Shown here: positions 24,869 to 35,564 of the stretch, piece after piece | Numbering within the stretch: position 1 is the first letter of the stretch | Layout: each line of letters starts with the position of its first letter | NCBI GenBank assembly: GCA_026225275.1 | Contig: JAMFSL010000107.1 | Location: 1 to 54,967 of the forward strand | Origin: Puia dinghuensis | GTDB lineage: Bacteria > Bacteroidota > Bacteroidia > Chitinophagales > Chitinophagaceae | Reading direction: 5' to 3' | Length of the DNA: 54,967 nt | Translations under genes and position numbers: made by a program | Notes under the pieces: model-generated | What the model saw: the letters and a program-made list of their open reading frames with translations, nothing else | Told to the model about the DNA's origin: nothing | The model's database searches: none

Positions 24869-25297
24869 TTAATTTTTTTCCACGGGGGCCGGATCCTCGT
24901 GCAACCAAAGTTTGACGATAGAACCGGTAATATCGACGAGTTCCCCGAAGGAATCGGGTTTTCGCAGAAAGCAACTAGCCCCCAGTTCATACGAAGCCTT
25001 GCGATCAGTGTGTAAGGTCGACGTCGTCAGCACGATGATTGGGATCTGGCTGAATTTTTTGTTATTCCGGATCTCCTTCAGCGCCTGCAAACCCAACATG
25101 CCGGGCATATTCAGGTCCAGCAGGATCAACGCCGGATATTCAGCTTCCTCCGAGTAGAGGTTTTGAAGCAGATTTTCAGCATTTTCTATAAAAACATAGT
25201 CGATCTGCGGGCTTTTTTCCAGAAAAGCGTCTAAAATAATTTGTCTGTCGTCCGGATCGTCGTCCACGATAAAGATAAGCTGCGAATTACTCTTCAT
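24869..25297 (-). CDS. Single-domain CheY-like response regulator (Rcp1 type)
   Basis: The start is placed at MKSNSQLIFIVDDD (25297), giving 142 residues; the longer frame adds 27 residues without family character. Receiver features: acidic VDDDPDDR, Asp in LILLDLNMPG, Thr in VLTTS, Lys in FLRKPDS. It has no output domain. It is divergent from the poly-HAMP hybrid kinase, with 231 bases between, and may exchange phosphate with that kinase or the receiver-kinases that follow it. An intrinsic terminator follows the stop. Confidence 0.87.
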   Translation of the reverse strand: MKSNSQLIFIVDDDPDDRQIILDAFLEKSPQIDYVFIENAENLLQNLYSEEAEYPALILLDLNMPGMLGLQALKEIRNNKKFSQIPIIVLTTSTLHTDRKASYELGASCFLRKPDSFGELVDITGSIVKLWLHEDPAPVEKN

Positions 25298-25325
25298 AAA
25301 TTTAATAAAATGGTTGTTCTGATCC

Positions 25326-25353
25326 TTGATTAGGCCTCGCTGTTGTATATTTG
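25326..25353 (+). promoter_or_regulatory. Candidate promoter of the poly-HAMP kinase
   Basis: TTG (25326-25328), 17 bases, then TATATTTG (25346-25353), an exact -7 match. Transcription would start near 25359, leaving a 5' leader of about 170 bases before the ATG at 25529. The inverted repeat at 25357-25371 covers the predicted start point. Confidence 0.5.
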
Positions 25354-25356
25354 AAC

Positions 25357-25371
25357 TACCCACTTCCGGGT
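25357..25371. promoter_or_regulatory. ACCC-N6-GGGT inverted repeat, copy 1
   Basis: TACCCACTTCCGGGT contains ACCC and GGGT arms around a 6-base core. Its reverse complement is identical over 15 bases to 40179-40193, upstream of the NarL-type regulator. It overlaps the likely transcription start of the poly-HAMP kinase. It may be an operator; the binding protein is unknown. Confidence 0.4.
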
Positions 25372-25528
25372 GGAACACGATTATTTTTTGCTGTTTAATT
25401 TATTGTACTAGAATCTTGCCAAATATGTGGCTCGGGACTTGTGCTATATCCCGCCGACAGCTAACTGTTTGTTAAGGAATTGGGACAAAACTCTACTAAA
25501 TTTATCAATTTAATTAAGAAAAAGTTCT

Positions 25529-28500
25529 ATGGGACTTTCCAAAGCGATCAAAAAAAAGGCGGCTGCCCCGGGGAAAGCTACAGGCAATGGTCATGCCCTC
25601 AAAAATCCAACCTCCCGCAAAAAAGCAACCGGTAACGGTCATGCCAATGGCTCCAATGGTCACACCGCCAACGGCAATGGACATGGCAATGGCTCCAGCC
25701 GTCAGCGTGCCCAGCTGCATACTTACGAAGAAACTGACTTTTTGGATGACAAGGAAATGCTGAGTATCCTTTTGCAGGTCCGCAATGGTAATTTTACGGT
25801 CCGGATGCCCATCGGTGAGGTCGGGGTTAAAGGAAGGATCTTCGATACCTTAAATGAGATTATCTCCCTCAATGAGGAAATGATGCGGGAGTTTACCAAG
25901 GCCGGTAATACCATCGGCAAGCAGGGTAAGCTGACCCAGCGGATAGAAGCACCCAATGCCAAAGGGTCCTGGGCGACCGGGGTAGGTTCGTTGAACTCGC
26001 TGATCTCCGACCTGGTGCATCCCACCATCGAGATCGCCCATGTAATCAGTTCGGTGGCGAAAGGAAATCTTTCTCAGAACATGCCCCTCGAGATCGGCGG
26101 TCATGCTTTGCAGGGGGAATTTTCCAGAATCGCCCGTGAGGTGAATGACATGGTGAAACAGCTGAACCTTTTCTCGATGGAAGTGACGCGTGTGGCCCGT
26201 GAGGTGGGTTCCGAAGGAAAGTTAGGCGGCCAGGCCAAGGTGAAGGGGGTGGCCGGGGTGTGGAAGGATCTGACGGATTCGGTGAATCTGATGGCCGGTA
26301 ATCTGACGGCGCAGGTGCGAAACATTGCCGATGTGACGACCGCGGTGGCCAAGGGCGACTTGTCGAAAAAGATCACGGTGGACGTGAAAGGGGAAATCCT
26401 CGAATTAAAGAATACCATCAATACCATGGTGGATCAGCTGAACTCCTTCTCTTCCGAAGTGACCCGTGTGGCATTGGAAGTAGGTACGGAAGGAAAGCTG
26501 GGCGGTCAGGCGCACGTAAGGGGGGTGGCCGGTACCTGGAAGGATCTGACGGACTCCGTGAATGGGATGGCCAGCAACCTCACCGGCCAGGTGCGTAACA
26601 TCGCCGAAGTGACGACGGCGGTGGCCAAGGGTGACCTTTCCCGTAAGATCACCGTGGACGTAAAAGGAGAAATCCTGGAGTTGAAGAATACGATCAATAC
26701 GATGGTGGACCAGCTGAACTCGTTCAGTTCCGAAGTAACGCGCGTGGCGCGTGAAGTAGGGTCCGAAGGTAAATTAGGCGGTCAGGCCGATGTGCCTGGT
26801 GTCGGCGGTACCTGGAAGGATCTGACGGACTCGGTGAATATCATGGCCGGTAACCTGACGGCGCAGGTGCGTAATATCGCCGAAGTGACCACTGCCGTGG
26901 CAACGGGTGACCTTTCCCGTAAGATCGACGTGGCGGTGAGAGGGGAAATATTGGAGTTGAAGAATACGATCAATACGATGGTGGACCAGCTGAACTCGTT
27001 CAGCTCCGAAGTAACGCGCGTGGCGCGTGAAGTAGGGTCCGAAGGCAAATTGGGCGGCCAGGCTGCAGTGGAAGGGGTCGGTGGCGTATGGAAGGATCTG
27101 ACGGACTCGGTGAACGGGATGGCCAGTAACCTCACCGGCCAGGTGCGTAACATCGCCGAAGTAACGACGGCGGTTGCCAAGGGTGACCTTTCCCGTAAGA
27201 TCACCGTGGACGTAAAAGGGGAAATATTGGAATTGAAGAACACCATTAATACGATGGTGGACCAGCTGAACTCCTTCGGGTCGGAAGTGACCCGTGTGGC
27301 GCGTGAGGTGGGGTCCGAAGGTAAATTGGGCGGTCAGGCGGACGTGCCCGGGGTAGGGGGGACCTGGAAGGATCTTACCGACTCGGTGAATAAGATGGCC
27401 GGTAACCTGACGGCACAGGTGCGTAACATCGCCGAAGTAACGACAGCGGTGGCCAATGGCGACCTTTCCCGGAAGATCACCGTGGACGTGCAGGGAGAGA
27501 TCCTGGAATTGAAGAATACCATTAATACCATGGTGGACCAGCTGCGCGGTTTCGCCTCCGAAGTAACGCGTGTTGCCCGTGAGGTGGGTACGGAAGGTAA
27601 ATTAGGCGGGCAGGCCTTCGTGCCCGGTGTCGCCGGTACCTGGAAGGATCTGACGGATTCGGTGAACGGGATGGCCTCTAACCTGACCGGCCAGGTACGT
27701 AACATCGCTGAAGTGGCCATTGCCGTGGCTAACGGGGATATGTCCAAGAAGATCACGGTGGATGTACGCGGTGAGATCCTGCAGCTGAAAGAGACGCTGA
27801 ATACGATGGTGGATCAGCTCCGCGCCTTTGCCTCCGAAGTAACGCGTGTGGCGCGTGAGGTCGGTACCGATGGTAAGCTGGGTGGCCAGGCCTTCGTGCC
27901 CGGTGTCGCCGGAACCTGGAAGGATCTGACGGACTCCGTTAACTCCATGACGGGTAACCTGACGGCGCAGGTGCGGAATATCGCCGAAGTGACCAAGGCT
28001 GTGGCCAGCGGTGACCTGTCCAAGACAGTGGCTATCGACGTAAAGGGTGAGATCCTCGATCTGAAGAATACCATCAACACCATGGTGGAACAGCTGAACT
28101 CCTTCGCCTATGAGGTGACCCGTGTGGCGCGTGAAGTAGGTACGGAAGGTAAGCTGGGCGGCCAGGCCGAAGTAAGGGGTGTGGCCGGTACCTGGAAGGA
28201 TCTGACCGACTCCGTCAACATGATGGCCTCCAACCTGACCAACCAGGTGCGCGGTATCGCCAAGGTGGTGACGGCCGTGGCAACAGGTAATTTGAAACAA
28301 AAGCTGTCCATCGTCTCCCGTGGAGAAGTGGCGCAGCTGACCGATACCATTAATGAGATGATCGATACCCTGGCCCTCTTTGCCGACCAGGTGACGACAG
28401 TCGCCCGTGAAGTGGGCGTTGAAGGAAGACTCGGTGGTCAGGCCAGTGTGCCCGGCGCATCGGGTATCTGGAAGAACCTGACGGAAAATGTAAACCAGCT

Positions 28501-31474
28501 GGCGCAGAACCTGACGACGCAGGTACGGTCGATCTCGGAAGTCGCCTCCGCGGTAACCAAAGGTGACCTGACGCGTACGATCCGTGTGGAAGCCAAAGGT
28601 GAGGTAGAAGCCCTGAAGGATACGATCAACCAGATGATCGCCAACCTCAAGGAAACGACCCTCCGCAACCAGGAGCAGGACTGGCTGAAATCCAACCTGG
28701 CGAAGTTCACCCAGATGCTCCAGGGGCAAAAGGACCTCAACACGGTGACCCAGCGGATCCTGTCGGAACTGGCACAGGTGGTCACCGCCCACTATGGAGC
28801 CTTCTATATCCTCAAGCAGGATGAAGATACCCGCGAAGACAAATTAAGATTGTTCTCGGCCTACGGATATAAGACCGACAAGAATATTCCCACGGAATTC
28901 TCCATCGGCGAAGGCCTGGTAGGACAGGTAGCCTTTGAAAAGGAAAGGATCATCCTGTCGAATGTCCCGGGAAATTATATCAAAATAAGCAGTGGTCTCG
29001 GCAGGGCTAAACCGGCGAACCTCATCATCCTGCCGGTGTTGTTCGAGAACAAGGTCAAAGCCGTTATCGAACTGGCTTCGCTGGATATCTTCAGTGAGAC
29101 CCACCTGGACTTCCTTAGCCAGCTGATCGAGAGCGTCGGTATCGTGTTGAACACGATCGAGGCCAACAGCCGGACGGAAGAGCTGCTGACCCAGTCCCAA
29201 TCACTGGCAGGCGAGCTGAAGATCCAGCAGGAAGAGCTGCGCAGGACCAATGACGAGCTGCAGGATAAGGCGCTCCTGCTGGTCAAGCAAAAGAATGAAG
29301 TGGAAGCGAAGAATAAGGAAGTGGAAGAAGCCCGCCGGTCACTGGAAGAAAAGGCCGAGCAGCTGACCCTGACCTCCAAATACAAGTCGGAATTCCTGGC
29401 CAATATGTCCCATGAGTTGCGCACACCGCTCAACAGCCTGCTGATCCTTGCGCAGCAACTCTACGAAAATGCCGAAGGCAACCTGTCGGACAAGCAGATC
29501 CGTTACGCCAAGACCATCCACTCCTGCGGTGATGACCTCATCCAGCTGATCAATGACATCCTGGACCTTTCGAAGATCGAATCCGGCTTCATCTCGGCGA
29601 ATATCTCCCCGGTCAGGTTCAGCGAGATCGCTTCCTTCGTGGAAACAACCTTCAAGCCTATTTCGGAAGCACGTCATCTGCGCTTCACCATCGAGACGGA
29701 TCCACGGCTGCCACAAAATATGGAGACGGACTTGCAGCGCCTAAACCAGATCCTTAAGAATCTGTTGTCGAACTCCTTTAAATTCACGGAGAAAGGGGAG
29801 GTTAAGCTGAAGATCTACGAGGCCAGCCGTAACTGGAAGTCCGGTACGCCCAGTCTCGATACTGCCCGGCAGGTCGTCGGATTCGCGATCAGCGACACCG
29901 GCATCGGTATCCCCCAGGAAAAACAGAATATCATTTTTGAAGCGTTCCAGCAGGCGGAAGGCTCCACCAGCCGTAAATATGGTGGGACAGGTCTGGGCCT
30001 GTCCATCAGTCGCGGGCTGGCAGAGTTGCTGGGCGGCACGATTGAACTGGAGAGCAATCCCGGCCGCGGCAGCACCTTTACGCTGTTCGTGCCCGTAGAG
30101 AGCACCGGGCTGATCTCCAGGGAGGCGTCGGACAATATCAATGCCTACCAGCAACTGCAGCTCGGAGCCAGCAGCGGGGAGCTCGATACCCTGCTCAATT
30201 CCCTACGGGTGACCGGCGAGATGATGGACTCCCCCAAGATGCATATCGTCAGCGAAATGATCAATGATGCCGGCGATGACCGGTCGAATATCCAACAGGG
30301 CGAAAGGATCGTGCTGATAGTGGAAGACGACCTCCGTTTCGGCAAGATCATCATCGAAAAGGCGCATCAATATGACCTCAAGGCCGTCGTAGCCACGAAC
30401 TATATCGAAGTCTTCGATTTCGTCAATCGCTTCACGCCCATTGCGATCACCCTGGACGTCAAGTTACCGGATACCAGTGGCTGGAAAGTGCTGGATCTGC
30501 TCCGCAATGATCTGAACTACCGGCATATCCCCATCCACCTGATCTCGGGAGAAGAGAACAGGTCGCTGGCCCTCAAACGCGGCGCCCGCAGCTTCCTGCT
30601 GAAGCCCCTCGAGAATGAGGCGCTCAGCGAGCTCTTCGAAGATATCGTCTCTTTCCACGGAAAAGATGTCCGGAAGATCCTGGTCGTCGAGGACAATGAG
30701 ATCGAGTCATCGCAGATCAGCAAGATGCTGCAGGGCGATAATATGGATGTCACCATTGCGGCGACCGGCAAAATAGCGCTGCAGGAAAATGACATCAGGA
30801 ACTTCGACTGTATCATCCTGGATTATACGCTGCCCGACATTTCCGGTATCGACCTGGTCAGGGAAGTTAGTGAGAGTAAGAACAAGCTGACGCCGGTCAT
30901 CGTCTATTCGGCGAAGGATTTCGATAAGAAAGAGCTGAACCACCTCAACCGGACTTCCAATACGATATTGCTCAAAGGGGTGAACTCCCTCGAGCATCTG
31001 CTGGAAGAAACCGTGCTGCATCTGCATATCAATCACCGGGAACTTCCGCCTGAAAAACGAAGGGTGATCGAGAACATCCGGATGAAGGACGATATCCTTA
31101 CCGGGAAAAATGTGCTGGTCGTGGATGACGACGTGCGCAATCTTTTTGCCCTGACCACCGTTTTTGAGCGATATAATATCAATGTCGTCACGGCGGAGAG
31201 CGGTAAGGAAGCCATTCAGATCATCAATGACGACAAGCAGAAGGTGGATATGGTGCTGATGGATATCATGATGCCGGAAATGGACGGTTATGAAACCACG
31301 CAAAAGATCCGGCGTGAGCATAAAAACAATACCTTGCCGATCATTGCAGTGACTGCCAAGGCTATGAAAGGTGACCGACAGAAATGTATCGAGGCCGGTG
31401 CTTCCGATTATATCACAAAACCCCTTAAAATAGACCAATTGTTGTCCCTGATGCGCGTGTGGTTCTATAAATAA
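25529..31474 (+). CDS. Soluble poly-HAMP hybrid histidine kinase with GAF and three receivers
   Basis: This 1981-residue protein has no membrane helix. Order: a low-complexity Gly/Asn/His leader (about residues 15-57); an array of HAMP-type units (about 170-1040) with nine LGGQA repeats spaced exactly 92 residues apart in most copies and ten VAxGdLs-type motifs; a GAF domain (about 1085-1212); a coiled coil (1215-1280); HisKA with H1295 in [11 protein letters not shown]; HATPase with DTGIGIPQ and GGTGLGLSI; then receivers with phosphoacceptors D1643, D1765 and D1912. The HAMP array resembles fungal group III kinases (Nik1/Os-1), which sense osmotic and cell-wall stress with cytosolic poly-HAMP chains. 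Receivers 1 and 2 have less canonical flanks than receiver 3 ([10 protein letters not shown]). It begins a run of three kinase genes on this strand. Confidence 0.92.
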   Translation: MGLSKAIKKKAAAPGKATGNGHALKNPTSRKKATGNGHANGSNGHTANGNGHGNGSSRQRAQLHTYEETDFLDDKEMLSILLQVRNGNFTVRMPIGEVGVKGRIFDTLNEIISLNEEMMREFTKAGNTIGKQGKLTQRIEAPNAKGSWATGVGSLNSLISDLVHPTIEIAHVISSVAKGNLSQNMPLEIGGHALQGEFSRIAREVNDMVKQLNLFSMEVTRVAREVGSEGKLGGQAKVKGVAGVWKDLTDSVNLMAGNLTAQVRNIADVTTAVAKGDLSKKITVDVKGEILELKNTINTMVDQLNSFSSEVTRVALEVGTEGKLGGQAHVRGVAGTWKDLTDSVNGMASNLTGQVRNIAEVTTAVAKGDLSRKITVDVKGEILELKNTINTMVDQLNSFSSEVTRVAREVGSEGKLGGQADVPGVGGTWKDLTDSVNIMAGNLTAQVRNIAEVTTAVATGDLSRKIDVAVRGEILELKNTINTMVDQLNSFSSEVTRVAREVGSEGKLGGQAAVEGVGGVWKDLTDSVNGMASNLTGQVRNIAEVTTAVAKGDLSRKITVDVKGEILELKNTINTMVDQLNSFGSEVTRVAREVGSEGKLGGQADVPGVGGTWKDLTDSVNKMAGNLTAQVRNIAEVTTAVANGDLSRKITVDVQGEILELKNTINTMVDQLRGFASEVTRVAREVGTEGKLGGQAFVPGVAGTWKDLTDSVNGMASNLTGQVRNIAEVAIAVANGDMSKKITVDVRGEILQLKETLNTMVDQLRAFASEVTRVAREVGTDGKLGGQAFVPGVAGTWKDLTDSVNSMTGNLTAQVRNIAEVTKAVASGDLSKTVAIDVKGEILDLKNTINTMVEQLNSFAYEVTRVAREVGTEGKLGGQAEVRGVAGTWKDLTDSVNMMASNLTNQVRGIAKVVTAVATGNLKQKLSIVSRGEVAQLTDTINEMIDTLALFADQVTTVAREVGVEGRLGGQASVPGASGIWKNLTENVNQLAQNLTTQVRSISEVASAVTKGDLTRTIRVEAKGEVEALKDTINQMIANLKETTLRNQEQDWLKSNLAKFTQMLQGQKDLNTVTQRILSELAQVVTAHYGAFYILKQDEDTREDKLRLFSAYGYKTDKNIPTEFSIGEGLVGQVAFEKERIILSNVPGNYIKISSGLGRAKPANLIILPVLFENKVKAVIELASLDIFSETHLDFLSQLIESVGIVLNTIEANSRTEELLTQSQSLAGELKIQQEELRRTNDELQDKALLLVKQKNEVEAKNKEVEEARRSLEEKAEQLTLTSKYKSEFLANMSHELRTPLNSLLILAQQLYENAEGNLSDKQIRYAKTIHSCGDDLIQLINDILDLSKIESGFISANISPVRFSEIASFVETTFKPISEARHLRFTIETDPRLPQNMETDLQRLNQILKNLLSNSFKFTEKGEVKLKIYEASRNWKSGTPSLDTARQVVGFAISDTGIGIPQEKQNIIFEAFQQAEGSTSRKYGGTGLGLSISRGLAELLGGTIELESNPGRGSTFTLFVPVESTGLISREASDNINAYQQLQLGASSGELDTLLNSLRVTGEMMDSPKMHIVSEMINDAGDDRSNIQQGERIVLIVEDDLRFGKIIIEKAHQYDLKAVVATNYIEVFDFVNRFTPIAITLDVKLPDTSGWKVLDLLRNDLNYRHIPIHLISGEENRSLALKRGARSFLLKPLENEALSELFEDIVSFHGKDVRKILVVEDNEIESSQISKMLQGDNMDVTIAATGKIALQENDIRNFDCIILDYTLPDISGIDLVREVSESKNKLTPVIVYSAKDFDKKELNHLNRTSNTILLKGVNSLEHLLEETVLHLHINHRELPPEKRRVIENIRMKDDILTGKNVLVVDDDVRNLFALTTVFERYNINVVTAESGKEAIQIINDDKQKVDMVLMDIMMPEMDGYETTQKIRREHKNNTLPIIAVTAKAMKGDRQKCIEAGASDYITKPLKIDQLLSLMRVWFYK
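26190..28650 (+). repeat. Tandem 276-bp coding repeats (HAMP units)
   Basis: Nine in-frame units recur with a 276-base period; the LGGQA-coding segment is found near 26221, 26497, 26773, 27049, 27325, 27601, 27877, 28153 and 28432. Central units are close to identical at the DNA level, with exchanges mainly at the variable residues after LGGQA. The last two units are more diverged. Such an array can gain or lose units by recombination and is prone to assembly collapse. Confidence 0.9.
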
Positions 31475-31482
31475 TCCAATGC

Positions 31483-32781
31483 ATGCAACCAAAGATCATG
31501 TTAGTCGATGATCGGGAAGACAATCTTCTATCCATGGAGACTGTTCTGGAGCCCGATGGTTATCGGTTTGTCAAAGCTACTTCAGGGCGGCAGGTATTGA
31601 AGCTGCTGCTCGGCGACTTTGATTTCGCACTGATCCTCATGGATGTCCAGATGCCGAACCTGAATGGATTCGAGACAGCCTCCCTCATTTACGAGCGGGA
31701 GAGGCTGCGACATATTCCCATCATCTTTATCACGGCCAACAATTATGGCGAAGAGAATCTCTTCAAGGGTTACAGGGCAGGGGCCGTAGACTATATCTAC
31801 AAACCAGTCAATCCTGAGCTATTGCGGGCCAAGGTCAGCGTCTTCGTAGAACTGTACCGGAAGAGCCAGCGGCTGATCGCGCAGGAACAAAAACTGGTGG
31901 CGATCAATAGGAACCTCGAGCTCGAGATTTCCGAACGTATCGCCTCCGAACAAAAGGTCACCGAGCTCAACCGGCAGCTGCTCGAAAATATCTCCCGGCT
32001 CGAGACGGCCAATAAAGACCTTGATCTGTTTGCTTTTATGGCTTCACATGACCTGCAGGCGCCCTTGCGGAAGATCCGGATGTTCAGCGACCGGCTGCTG
32101 GCCGGTGCAGACAATAATAATATGGGCAATGAGGCGCGGGTCTACCTGTCCCGGATACAGGAGGTGTCCCGGAGGATGCAGGACCTGATCAACGATATCC
32201 TCCGGTTCTCCAAGATCTCGGCAGAAAAACAGTCTTTCGAAGAGGTCGACCTTAACGGCGTCATTCGGGAAGTCCTCTCTGAGATGGACGCCGTCATCCG
32301 GGAGAAAAATGCGGAGATCGTTATCGACCCCCTGCCCATCTTACCCGCCAGCACCGTGCTGATGGGGCCGCTATTTTCCAATCTGATCAGCAATGCCCTT
32401 AAATACACCAAAAAGACAGAGACGCCCAGGGTACGGATCAGGTATGAAGAGGGGCCGGCAACGACCGGGATGAATGGCCGGGAATCGGAGACCCGGTATG
32501 GGAGGATCTATATAGAGGACAATGGCATTGGGTTTGACCAGAAATATGGAGAACAGATCTTCGATATGTTCCGGCGGCTGCACTCCAATGTGGAATATGA
32601 AGGGACGGGCATTGGTCTTGCATTGTGTAAGAAGATCGTCGATATGCACCGGGGTTTCATTTCAGCACTGGGCAAGCCGGGAGAAGGCGCCGTCTTTATC
32701 GTGTCGCTGCCGCTGCAGGCCCCCAAAAAAGAAGAGCTGGTGCCCGAACCGACAGGTCTCCGGGAGAAAAATGAGAAATAA
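31483..32781 (+). CDS. Receiver-histidine kinase fusion
   Basis: The 432-residue soluble protein starts with a receiver (VDDREDN acidic pocket, D54 in LILMDVQMPN, Lys in YIYKPVNP), continues through a coiled coil (about 125-175) and ends with HisKA (H189 in ASHDLQAPLRKIR) and HATPase (DNGIGFDQK, GTGIGLALC). A receiver placed before a kinase suggests that it is controlled by phosphate or contact from an upstream kinase, most simply the poly-HAMP hybrid whose stop lies 8 bases away. Its kinase core resembles that of the kai-operon kinase. Confidence 0.88.
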   Translation: MQPKIMLVDDREDNLLSMETVLEPDGYRFVKATSGRQVLKLLLGDFDFALILMDVQMPNLNGFETASLIYERERLRHIPIIFITANNYGEENLFKGYRAGAVDYIYKPVNPELLRAKVSVFVELYRKSQRLIAQEQKLVAINRNLELEISERIASEQKVTELNRQLLENISRLETANKDLDLFAFMASHDLQAPLRKIRMFSDRLLAGADNNNMGNEARVYLSRIQEVSRRMQDLINDILRFSKISAEKQSFEEVDLNGVIREVLSEMDAVIREKNAEIVIDPLPILPASTVLMGPLFSNLISNALKYTKKTETPRVRIRYEEGPATTGMNGRESETRYGRIYIEDNGIGFDQKYGEQIFDMFRRLHSNVEYEGTGIGLALCKKIVDMHRGFISALGKPGEGAVFIVSLPLQAPKKEELVPEPTGLREKNEK

Positions 32782-32805
32782 TCACCAAATTCATACATTA
32801 GCAGT

Positions 32806-34245
32806 ATGGGGTCGAACTTGCCAACACGAATTTTGATTATTGAGGATGATCAGGACGATTTTCTGATCATAGAGGCATGCATCAAAGATATCCCTGAAAA
32901 AGCTTTTCAGATCGACTGGTGCTATGACTACGGTGAGGCATTGAGCCGGATAGCCCAGGCCGGTTATGACCTCTATTTTGTCGACTACCTGCTGGGCGAA
33001 AAGACGGGCCTGGAACTATTGCAGGACGCCAAAGCCCTTGGCTGTGAAGATCCGCTGGTACTGCTCACCGGCATCGGAAACCGTGAAGTCGATATCCAGG
33101 CCATGACCATCGGGGCGGTGGATTTCCTGGTCAAGTCGGAGATCAATACCGAAAAGCTGGAGCGCTGTATCCGTTATGCGCTGGAAAGGAGCTCCTATAT
33201 CAAGGCGCTGCGCATCAACGAGCGTAAGTTCCGGAGCATGTTCGAACGGTCCAAGGACAGTGTCTTCCTGACCGGTGAAGACCTGGTCTTCCGGGACGTC
33301 AACAACGCTACCTGCGAGCTTTTTAAATACAATAAGGAGGATATCCTGCGATTTAGCCTTTACAATCTGTTTGCGCGGAAAGAAGCTGCCGAGCTACTGA
33401 AGGAAAAGCTGACCAGGGTCGGCGAAGTAGAAGACCTTGAGGTAGAGCTGATGACCCGCAACAAGGAAAGGAGGAATTGTATCCTGTCCATTTCCCGGCA
33501 GGCATACGCCAGCGGGGAAACTTATATCCAGGGGATCATCCACGATATCACCAACCTCAAACGGATCGAAAGGGCTACTTTCCAGATTGAAAAGCTGCGC
33601 GGCACGGCCACTTTGCTCCGGACGCTTGCGCACGAAGTGAGAAATCCATTGACCAACATCAACCTGTCGGTCGAACAGCTCAAGCCGGAGCTTAACAGTG
33701 AAGACGCCAATATCTACCTCGACATTATCGCCCGCAATTGCGGCCGCATCGATACCCTGATCTCCGAGCTGCTGGATCTTTCACGCCCTGCCGAGATCTC
33801 GCTGCAAAAGTCAGGTCTGCAAGAGATCATCGATTCTACCTTATCGGCGGCATCGGACAGGATCTCGCTGAAAAATATCCGGCTCGAACTGGCCTACCCC
33901 GAGCGGCCGGCATTTGTGATGGCCGACAAGGAAAAGTTGAGGATTGCATTGCTCAATATCGTGATCAATGCCGTAGAGGCAGTTCCTCCCCAATCCGGGG
34001 TCATCACCATTTCGATCCGGAAGGAAGACCGGCACTATAAAGTATATATTAATGATAATGGCAGTGGTATCCCGGAAGAAAACATTTCACGGATATTCGA
34101 GCCCTATTTTACGTCGAAAACCAATGGGTTTGGGCTGGGGCTGGCGGCAACCTGGAACATCCTGCAATCCCATCGGGCAGGCATCGACGTCAACTCCCAA
34201 TTGGGTGAAGGAACCAGCTTTATGCTGACCTTCGAAGAGGCATAA
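32806..34245 (+). CDS. Receiver-PAS-histidine kinase
   Basis: The 479-residue soluble protein has a receiver (IEDDQDDF acidic pocket, Asp in LYFVDYLLGEKTG, Lys in FLVKSE), a PAS domain (about 135-260, FRSMFERSKDSVFL), and a kinase core with the His in RTLAHEVRNPLTNINLS, N box (ALLNIVINAVEAVP), DNGSGIPEE and GFGLGLAATWNIL. The H-box form HEVRNPL is of the NtrB type, so a sigma-54-type regulator such as the one at 36444 is a conceivable partner. It follows the receiver-kinase by 24 bases. Confidence 0.88.
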   Translation: MGSNLPTRILIIEDDQDDFLIIEACIKDIPEKAFQIDWCYDYGEALSRIAQAGYDLYFVDYLLGEKTGLELLQDAKALGCEDPLVLLTGIGNREVDIQAMTIGAVDFLVKSEINTEKLERCIRYALERSSYIKALRINERKFRSMFERSKDSVFLTGEDLVFRDVNNATCELFKYNKEDILRFSLYNLFARKEAAELLKEKLTRVGEVEDLEVELMTRNKERRNCILSISRQAYASGETYIQGIIHDITNLKRIERATFQIEKLRGTATLLRTLAHEVRNPLTNINLSVEQLKPELNSEDANIYLDIIARNCGRIDTLISELLDLSRPAEISLQKSGLQEIIDSTLSAASDRISLKNIRLELAYPERPAFVMADKEKLRIALLNIVINAVEAVPPQSGVITISIRKEDRHYKVYINDNGSGIPEENISRIFEPYFTSKTNGFGLGLAATWNILQSHRAGIDVNSQLGEGTSFMLTFEEA

Positions 34246-34295
34246 CCGAGCGCCCGGCGATCCGGCCAGCGATCAGAGCCGGCCCCAAAACACAA

Positions 34296-34327
34296 TTTGA
34301 TAATCTCCCCGACATGGGATATTTTTG
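34296..34327 (+). promoter_or_regulatory. Consensus Bacteroidota promoter deciding the pdhB start
   Basis: TTTG (34296-34299), 20 bases, then TATTTTTG (34320-34327): both boxes are perfect. An upstream in-frame ATG at 34314 would lie inside the promoter, so translation must begin at the ATG at 34332, only 4 bases after the -7 box. Confidence 0.75.
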
Positions 34328-34331
34328 CGGC

Positions 34332-35318
34332 ATGAGACAAATCGCTTTTAGGGAGGCTCTGCGCGAAGCTATGAATGAAGAAATGCGGCGCGATGACCGG
34401 GTTTTTTTGATGGGAGAAGAGGTGGCGGAATACAATGGCGCCTATAAGGTCAGCCAGGGGATGCTGGATGAATTCGGCCCCAAGCGGGTGATCGACACGC
34501 CTATCTCCGAGCTGGGATTTACGGCAGTAGCTGTGGGCGCAGCACAGAACGGTCTCCGCCCCATCGTGGAGTACATGACCTGGAATTTTGCTGTTTTGCC
34601 TCTCGACCAGATCCTGAATACGGCCTCCAAGATGCTGGCGATGAGCGGCGGCCAGGTAGGCTGTCCCATCGTTTTTCGCGGGCCTAACGGCTCGGCCGGC
34701 CAGCTCGGCGCCCAGCACTCCACCGCTTTTGAAAGCTATTACGCCAATATACCCGGCATCAAAGTCATTTCTCCCAGCAATGGTTATGACGCCAAAGGCC
34801 TGTTGAAGCAGGCGATCCGCTATGAAGAGGATCCTATCGTCTTCATGGAAAGCGAAGTCATGTACGGCGATAAATCAGAGGTTCCCGAAGAGGAATATTA
34901 TATCGAGATCGGCAAGGCCGATGTAAAGAAGCAAGGGAAAGACGTCACGATCGTCTCCTACAATAAAATGATGAAAGTCGCTTTGGGCGCCGCTGCAGAA
35001 CTGGAAAAGGAAGGCGTCAGCGCCGAAGTGATCGATCTCCGGACCATCCGTCCCCTCGATTGGATGACCATCCTGGAGAGTGTGAAGAAGACCAACAGGC
35101 TGGTGATCGTGGAAGAGCAATGGCCCTTTGCCTCTATCTCTTCTGAGATCAGCTACCGCATTCAGAAAGAAGGCTTCGACTACCTGGACGCCCCGATCCG
35201 CCGCATTACGTCTGCTGATGCACCCCTCCACTATGCGCCGAATCTGGTGGCGCTGGCGCTGCCGGATGTTGCCCGGACGGTCAAACTGGTTAAAGAGGTG
35301 ATGTATCTTAAAAAGTAA
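34332..35318 (+). CDS. pdhB: Pyruvate/2-oxoacid dehydrogenase E1 component, beta subunit
   Basis: The 328-residue product begins RQIAFREALREAMNEEM, the standard E1-beta start, and continues with DRVFLMGEEVAEYNGAYK, TPISELGFTAVAVGAA, FRGPNGSAGQLGAQHS and VEEQWPFASISSEI. With E1-alpha (not in the window) it binds thiamine diphosphate and decarboxylates pyruvate or a branched-chain oxoacid for the lipoyl E2. Similarity to the pyruvate type is strongest by eye. An upstream start at 34314 is rejected because it falls inside a perfect promoter. A hairpin terminator follows at 35374. Confidence 0.92.
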   Translation: MRQIAFREALREAMNEEMRRDDRVFLMGEEVAEYNGAYKVSQGMLDEFGPKRVIDTPISELGFTAVAVGAAQNGLRPIVEYMTWNFAVLPLDQILNTASKMLAMSGGQVGCPIVFRGPNGSAGQLGAQHSTAFESYYANIPGIKVISPSNGYDAKGLLKQAIRYEEDPIVFMESEVMYGDKSEVPEEEYYIEIGKADVKKQGKDVTIVSYNKMMKVALGAAAELEKEGVSAEVIDLRTIRPLDWMTILESVKKTNRLVIVEEQWPFASISSEISYRIQKEGFDYLDAPIRRITSADAPLHYAPNLVALALPDVARTVKLVKEVMYLKK

Positions 35319-35373
35319 TCCGCTGGGCAACGAATAAAGAGCCGAATAAAGAGCCGAACTACGAATAAAGAAG

Positions 35374-35397
35374 AAACCCACCTTTTGGTGGGTTTTC
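35374..35397 (+). terminator. Intrinsic terminator after pdhB
   Basis: AAACCCACC (35374-35382) pairs with GGTGGGTTT (35387-35395) over a TTTT loop, followed by a T-rich run. It is a perfect 9-bp stem located 56 bases after the pdhB stop. Confidence 0.8.
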
Positions 35398-35426
35398 TTA
35401 TTACAATGCAGTGTGTTTTTACTTCA

Positions 35427-35564
35427 TTATTTCATTGCCGCCAGCGCAGTATTGAACAGCACCAGAAAGCCGTATACACAGCCTAACAATAAACAACCGA
35501 CAAGGGTTAATCTGAAAAGTACTTTACCGGTGGGGATGGGACGAATGTCGAGTTCCTGACTCAT
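35427..35564 (-). CDS. Small single-pass membrane protein
   Basis: A 45-codon frame encodes a short hydrophilic start (MSQELDIRPIPTGK), one membrane helix (about residues 15-37, including VGCLLLGCVYGFLVLF) and a short tail. It fills most of the space between the pdhB terminator and the PPTase stop. A near-consensus box, TATTTTTT, lies about 30 bases upstream on this strand. It is not recognised as a known family; its clean layout favours a real gene. Confidence 0.5.
   Translation of the reverse strand: MSQELDIRPIPTGKVLFRLTLVGCLLLGCVYGFLVLFNTALAAMK

Noticed and set aside
26190-28650. Regular repeats as a CRISPR array or satellite DNA
   Set aside because: The unit is 276 bp, in frame and encodes HAMP-type residues; there are no short repeats with unique spacers.
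27602-28792. 396-codon open frame on the minus strand
   Set aside because: It is the antisense shadow of the tandem HAMP repeats; its periodic sequence follows the 276-bp repeat, and the sense protein has clear domains.
34314-34331. Upstream ATG as pdhB start
   Set aside because: It lies within a perfect promoter (-7 box 34320-34327), and family members begin at the ATG at 34332.
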